A stretch of 64,000 nucleotides of DNA from Pyrocephalus nanus. Taxonomy: Eukaryota; Chordata; Aves; Passeriformes; Tyrannidae. Shown one piece after another: positions 58,401 through 64,000 of the stretch (positions within the stretch are counted from its first letter, which is position 1; every line of letters begins with the position of its first letter). The stretch spans positions 73,407,129 through 73,471,128 of the forward strand of contig CM076262.1 of assembly GCA_038380795.1 (NCBI GenBank), given 5' to 3'. The position numbers were made by a program, and so were the translations under genes. Under the pieces are notes generated by a model that was given only the letters and a program-made list of their open reading frames with translations, was not told the DNA's origin and did no database searches.

Positions 58401-59860
58401 CTTTGGGCCTTTCAGCTCCGTGAACATCTAGGCTAAAGTCTGTCCACCAAGGAAATGGTGTAACAGCAGCAGAGGATGGGATGATAGCTGGGAAGGGCTC
58501 GGTGTCCCTGCTGGCTGCCCTCCTTCTCTCCACAGTGTGTGCAGGCATCCCCAAACCCTTGGCTCGTGCTTGCTCTGCTGCAGCCCGTGTCCCTTCTCTT
58601 CTACCTTCTCCTCCCACCTCTCTCCTGACGTAGGACAGCACAATCTAATCACCACGAGCCATGTACGTACGTTCCAGGCTAAGAGACCAGTGCTGTGATC
58701 ACGCTGCTTCCACGGGAACGATTCTTGTGGAAGGTCTTTCCAGCACCCAGTGCACAGACCTTTCCAGCAGCAGGACTGCCCAGGGCTGGGTGTCTCTGAG
58801 CAGCTCACCGATGATGAGGATGAGCCACCTGTAGTGTCATCCCAACCCTCCCCGGGGCTCTCCTCTCGCAGGTCAAGCTGAAACCCCCTGGCTGGCTGAG
58901 AGATGACATAAGAAACCACTCACCGAACCAAAACCAGGCGAAAAGCACTTGAAAGCTGTTTACTGAGGTCATTTGCAGCTCTGGAATCAGCTCACAGGTG
59001 ACGCTGCTGCTGTTCTGCCGGTGCTTTGGAAGGTGATGTGCAAGTTGCTGTGCTCTGGTCATTTGCTTCCCACACCCTGTCTTGGCTCCCTGAGACCCCC
59101 CCCAGCTTTGATCTGTGAGAGGGGCTGGCTGGCATCCTTGGGGTCCCCCCTCCCAGCGTCAGGAATGAATGATAAAGCAGCCCAGAGACAAATGTGGGAT
59201 CTAATGTCGCTGCTGACACATCTCCGTGTCCAGAGACTGACTTTACAATCGCTGCTGTAGCCATTCCACAGGAGATAAATCCTGGCTCTGGCAACCTCCT
59301 GGAGAGATCTCTGGGGTTCAGACGCTCCTTCCCCACTTCGTTTCTTTTCCACAGTAACAGAGAACGGCAGGTTTTGTGCTCTCCCCGCCATCTCCCAGGA
59401 TCCAGCTGCTCGTCCCTGAATGTACCGGCCCAGTTTCACAAATCCCACTCCTGTCTCTCTCCTCACCCAGTGAGTGCTCTCGCCCAGGGACCAGGGGAGG
59501 AACAGGAACAGCATCCCTGGGCTCGGCCCCGCGGGCTGCTGAGGGTGCAGCCCGTGCAGCTCGGAAATGCAGAAAGATTGGGATGGGAGGAGATCTCAGG
59601 AGTTCATCTCATCCAAAACGCTCGCTCCGAGGAGGGTGAGCAGCTGCAACTTTGGCTCATTAATTTAAATTCCGCTCAGCCGGGCGGACAAAAACACCTG
59701 GAAATCCATTGTAACTTCAAATTTGATTAAGAGCAGTTCTTATAAAAGAAATAATTTAACATTATTAGGGAAGGCAGTTTCAGATCACTCGACTACGGGG
59801 AAAACGTATGTTTTTTGTTGTGTTTGTTTGTTGTTTTTTATTTGTGTTTTTCTTTGGTGA
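55471..59860. other. Intergenic region downstream of ARFGAP3
   Basis: No recognisable exon. Open frames on the - strand between 58428 and 59514 lie in GC-richer DNA with several splice-like signals, but I recognise no domain. A weak CR1-tail-like piece is at about 59575-59640. Confidence 0.45.
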
Positions 59861-59879
59861 CTCGTGTCACCTTTGTAAG

Positions 59880-60560
59880 TCATTTCCCCACATCGCCGTC
59901 CGCGGGGGGAAGCTCCCACCCTCCCCAGCCGTTCCTCTGGCCCGCAATTCGGCAGCCCCTCAGGTCGGGAGCTCCCTGACCACCTTATGTGTTCACCCCC
60001 GTGCCGGTCCCAGCATCCACCGACAGGTACCACCACCACGACAGGTACAACTCCGATGGGACGCGTTGGTGGCAGGACAAATTCCTTGAGGTGGGAAGGA
60101 GACGGTGAGGGGGAAGCCTTGCGGCACTTTTGGGTGGTACCTCGTGAGGGGCCGCCCCTCACGGGGGGCGATGCCGGGGCAGGGGCGGCTCGGGCGGGTC
60201 CCGGGGTCGTTCTCTCCGGGTGTCCCCGGCAGGACTCGGCTGGGCGGTCCCGGGAGAGGCCGGTCCGGAGGCGGGATCGGCGGGCAAGGGCGGAGGAGGG
60301 TGGATGCTGTGATGCTCGGGCCGTGGATGAAGCCGCTCGTCCCGGCGGGCGCTCAGGTGAGCCCGGGCTGAGGAGGGGACGCGGCTCTCGGGTTGCCGGT
60401 GAGCTGGGGCTGGGTGGCTTCTCCCTCCCGTCGAGCTCGGGGAAAGGTGTATTTTCCCACGGGGAACTTTTCCACGAGCGGAGCCTGTCTCCGGCCCCGG
60501 GTCGGAGCCGCCTCGCCGCGGGACCCCCGGGCAGAGGGACCCCCGGGCATCCCTGAGCTG
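59880..60560 (+). promoter_or_regulatory. Orphan CpG-island-like promoter with possible first exon
   Basis: GC- and CpG-rich like the ARFGAP3 promoter, with GGCGGG-type boxes (about 60265-60295). On the + strand a strong donor context GCTCAG|GTGAGC lies at 60356/60357. It is preceded by a short frame from ATG at 60311 (MLGPWMKPLVPAGAQ) that might or might not be translated. By human gene order the next gene in this direction would be A4GALT, whose coding exon follows non-coding exons. No A4GALT coding sequence is in the window, so the name is not assigned. Confidence 0.45.
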
Positions 60561-63097
60561 GCTCCGAGGGACATCCCCTGAGGGGCGAGGCCTTTGGGCT
60601 GAGGGGGGCCATGGGGAGCCCCTCTGGGGTCCGTGAGGGTTGTGCTGGAAGGGCTCCACCCTGCTCGGGAAGGACTGCTTGGAGGCTGGAGCTGCGGGTC
60701 CAGGAGAGTGGTAACCCCCAGCGGGAGGACGAGGGGAAAAGGGGGAGATGAGACGGAGGAATGCGGGATTCTGCTCTGCCAGCGGTGACGGCTGGCTTGG
60801 CTGAGGGGGCGGAAAGCGAGCAGAGCTGGTGAACGGTGAGGGTGGAGTTGTCCATCGTGTCCCCAGGCAGACATGCCCTGGAAAATGTTGGAGTCCGAGC
60901 AAGAAAGATCTAAATAGAGCTGTAGAAATGCTCGCTGTGGTGAGAGGGGGAAGAAAGCACCCACCGAAGAGGCATAAGAAAATCTGTAACTTTTGTAACT
61001 GTAGTGACCTAAAATTAGTAATGTTGCTGAAAGAGGGGGTGTTGGGAAGCTTTGGCTAAGAATGAACCCTCCTGGTTAAGTGAATGTGTTGTTTTCTGAT
61101 GCGTGAGAGTTTTCTGGGAATAGACTGGGTGCTTCTTAACTCTGAGGGAACCCTCTCTGGGTTCTGCTGAGCTCGGGGGGGTTCCACTGTTATTCATGGG
61201 GTTTGTTGCACTGGAAGTCAGAGGAGCGAATATTAAGAAACACAAATTCCCCTGTTTTGGGTTCTTATAGCAATCCCATCAATGTCTTGAGTCACTGGCA
61301 CTGTAGAAGGAAGCACTAACTAGTGAGCTGTATGTGAATGTCCTTTTCTTGTTCACATGCCCTGTTTGGCCACACAGAACTGGCAGGACAGCAGGACGGT
61401 GACTGAGCAGCAATCTGCCTGCCAGGAGGGAGTTTTAGGTGCGTAGTTCAGGGAGCAGCTGGTACCTGTGCCCCAAGTTTTCTTTCTCACTGGATTTCTA
61501 CTGAGTCTCAAGGCATTTGCTCCCTCCATCCAAGAGTGGCTCCTATGACATTTTTCTTGTTCAGGGGTTTCACGGGGGCAAGCTCTGCAGGGAAGGCCTT
61601 GGTGTCCAGTTTGGTGTTACCATGGAGATAAGTTGGGGGACAGTAGAATGATGCAGCCTCCTGGATGCCTGTTCTAGAATCTATCTCTGTACCAATATTT
61701 GTGCCTGTGTCACCAGTTTGGGGAGCTAAACAAGGAAGAACACCAAAACCTTCAGCAGAACTGGCCTTTCGGTGTAAGGCCAGGTTCAGAGGAGCACCAA
61801 GGAGGAGCCTGAGGAGGAAGGGAGTGATGTCTTTGCCATGCCATCAGCAGATACATTGGCACAAAAGGGGCTTAGGAGTAATTCTACCTCCATCTTCATT
61901 TGTTTGGTCAGTGGTGCAGGGAGAAGCCTCTGTGCCAGTCACAGTTACCTTATAAAACCATACAGATGTTCCATATGTGGAGGTGAGGCCAGATGGGCAG
62001 TGCCTGGTGCTGGGTGTGCCTTCCTGGCAGTGCCCTTGTGGTTTGGATCAAGTCCCAGTATGTGATGGCAGGAGAGAGTGGAGACTTCACTCTTGTCTTT
62101 ACCCTCAGTAAATCAGTGTAGCTGTGCTGTCATTTAGCTCCCCAAGGACTGTTTCCCATGCTTGTCAAAATCTTGGACTGTGTCTCCTGGCTTTGTGCTT
62201 CCTCTCTCTGCTTTCATTTTGTGGTTGTGTTTTGTGGGTTTTCTTTTCTTCTCAAAGGCACTCCTGACCAAATAAATACTTTAAAACCCCTCGAACCTGA
62301 ACGACCCAGCAACATTGGAACAGATTCCCCATTCTTATTTTGGGTGGTGCTTTCACTGGGGAGCAGGTGATATGTAACCAACTCACTTCTTTGCTGTCTC
62401 TACTGGCTATTAAAATTATCTTCAGCTGGGGCTGGGAACTCTGCCTAACACTTTAAACGAGGTCTGGTGGAACTTCAGATTCTACCACTGCCCTGTCAGC
62501 AAAGAATTAAGTATAATCATGTTTATTCAGATTTTTCTGTCAAAAAGCAAAATGTTCACATTCTTTTTTTTTGTACAATTGCATAAAACTTCCCATCTGT
62601 GCAAGGTGCATGGGTTAATGTCACCCAATGTTTGGTACGTTGCTCTGTCAGATAAGAAAGTACTTCTTCAACATTAACAGGAGAAAGATTGTATTAGAGA
62701 CAGAAAAATAACCGCTGACATCCTTGAATACATTTAAACATTTCAGATCACTATCATTTCAAATCAGAGGTGAGGCTATGCATCAGTTTTAAGTGACCTG
62801 TTCCTTGTTCTGTAAGAAACTTGTTCCAGAGCAGCAAAATAAACAGAAATCCCCTGAATCCATCTGCAGCCTTCTGCTGGACCAAAAAGGTCATTAAGGT
62901 CATTCAGATTAGGCAAAGTAAAAAAAAAAACAAACAAATAAATTAAAAAAAAATAAAAAAAAATCAAGCCTAATAGGCTTGAAGTGTTTAATGACAAATA
63001 TGCTCTACTACAGTCTATCTCCTCACTTATTAATGCTGCTGGATGCCATGGATGCCTGACTCCCTGGAGGAGAGGACAGCATCTTCAGTGCCTTCTC
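60561..63097. other. Unassigned region after the second CpG-rich stretch
   Basis: Possibly intron 1 of a gene starting at about 60.3 kb. No exon, known repeat or RNA gene recognised. An A-rich tract is at 62918-62965. Confidence 0.35.
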
Positions 63098-63633
63098 TCT
63101 GCTGTGGCACTGCTGTGATTAGCAGTGGGTTAGCTGTGGGTCAGCAGTGGTGCTGTGGGATAGCAGTGATGCTGTGGGATAGCTGTGGGATAGCAGTGGT
63201 GCTGTGGGATAGCAGTGGTGCTGTGGGTTAGCAGTGGTGCTGTGGGATAGCTGTGGGATAGCAGTGATGCTGTGGGATAGCTGTGGTGCTGTGGGTTAGC
63301 AGTGGTGCTGTGGGATAGCTGTGGGATAGCAGTGATGCTGTGGGATAGCTGTGGGTCGGCAGTGATGCTGTGGGTCGGCAGTGATGCTGTGGGATAGCAG
63401 TGATGCAGTGGGTCAGCAGTGATGCTGTGGGTCAGCAGTGGGTCAGCAGTGATGCTGTGGGTCAGCAGTGATGCTGTGGGTCAGCAGTGATGCTGTGGGT
63501 CAGCAGTGGGTCAGCAGTGATGCTGTGGGTTGGCAGTGGTGCTGTGGGTCAGCAGTGGGTTAGCAGTGATGCTGTGGGTCAGCAGTGGTGCTGTGGGATA
63601 GCTGTGGGTTGGCAGTGGTGCTGTGGGTTAGCA
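63098..63633. repeat. Minisatellite, about 19-bp unit, about 28 copies
   Basis: Units such as GATGCTGTGGGATAGCAGT and GATGCTGTGGGTCAGCAGT, mixed with shorter 11-12-bp half units (GTGGGATAGCT, GTGGGTCAGCA). Imperfect and heterogeneous. Confidence 0.93.
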
Positions 63634-64000
63634 GGATTTGCTCCCTTCACGACCAGAAGTCGTTCTGAGGTGTTTGTTCTCGCACTCCCCTCAGATGTGC
63701 ATCTCTCCTTCCAAAGAGCTGCTCCTCTTTGTGTGAGGAGCAGTGTTCTCTCTTGAGCTGTGAGGGTTGAATAGTATTTAGGCTTAAATTTTATGCACAC
63801 AAGGAGGGTGCACAGCTTTCCATGGATATGCAGTAATAGGAAACTACTGTTTGGTGGCACAGAGCTGTATCAGTTTCCTGGCTGACCCACGGATAGCATC
63901 TGTTCCTTTTGTCTGGTTGCCCTTTCCAGGAGCTTTCTGCAGCCAAATTCTGCCTTCCCTTCCATTTTAAGTATTGATAAGGGGTTTGTGTGGTCTGCTT
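63634..64000. other. Right end of window
   Basis: No feature recognised. Confidence 0.4.

Noticed and set aside
59785..60855. 356-codon open frame on the - strand
   Set aside because: It lies over the GC-rich stretch, where stop codons are rare by composition. Pro/Arg/Ser-rich low-complexity text, no domain, and overlapped by equally long frames on the other strand.
63098..63633. Regular array as a possible CRISPR
   Set aside because: No unique spacers. Units are continuous tandem variants in eukaryotic DNA, that is, a minisatellite.

Overview
This is a vertebrate, almost certainly bird, nuclear DNA window. It is AT-rich intergenic and intronic DNA with two GC-rich CpG-island-like stretches. 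Genes are split by GT-AG introns, and the only recognisable interspersed repeats are CR1-type LINE fragments, which are typical of bird genomes. The exact species cannot be read from the sequence. Most long open frames are chance frames or lie in tandem repeats. The real genes were found by joining exons whose splice sites and codon phases match.

Left third (1-31 kb): a small cluster of C-type-lectin-like immune receptor genes. Gene A (+, 385-1967) is the 3' part of a CLEC2-like lectin. Gene B (-, 13799-4150) is a complete seven-exon type II receptor of 264 residues. It has two ITIM-like tyrosine motifs, a transmembrane segment, a stalk and a full C-type lectin-like domain. Gene C (+, 23582-29013) repeats the two tyrosine exons and the membrane exon, but stops just after the membrane segment, and no lectin domain is visible after it. 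Genes A and B point tail to tail, and B and C start head to head. An orphan hydrophobic exon-like piece at about 12.0 kb suggests further decayed copies. A CLEC2-like gene next to an inhibitory lectin-like receptor recalls the linked receptor-ligand pairs NKR-P1/CLEC2 (mammals) and B-NK/B-lec (chicken MHC).

Centre (31.4-55.5 kb): a complete ARFGAP3 gene (+) with a CpG-rich promoter, 16 coding exons and 517 residues. It encodes the Golgi/COPI Arf GTPase-activating protein. Two relics of ARFGAP3 itself lie in the window: a rearranged copy of the intron 5 and exon 7 region about 1 kb upstream of the promoter, and a piece of exon 13 inside intron 9.

Right part (55.5-64 kb): no certain coding exon. 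A GC-rich stretch at about 59.9-60.6 kb looks like an orphan promoter with a possible first exon on the + strand. By human gene order (PACSIN2-ARFGAP3-A4GALT, all in one direction) it could belong to A4GALT, but that is inference. Three separate minisatellites, each with a unit of about 19 bp, lie at 7.9-8.3, 31.8-32.1 and 63.1-63.6 kb.
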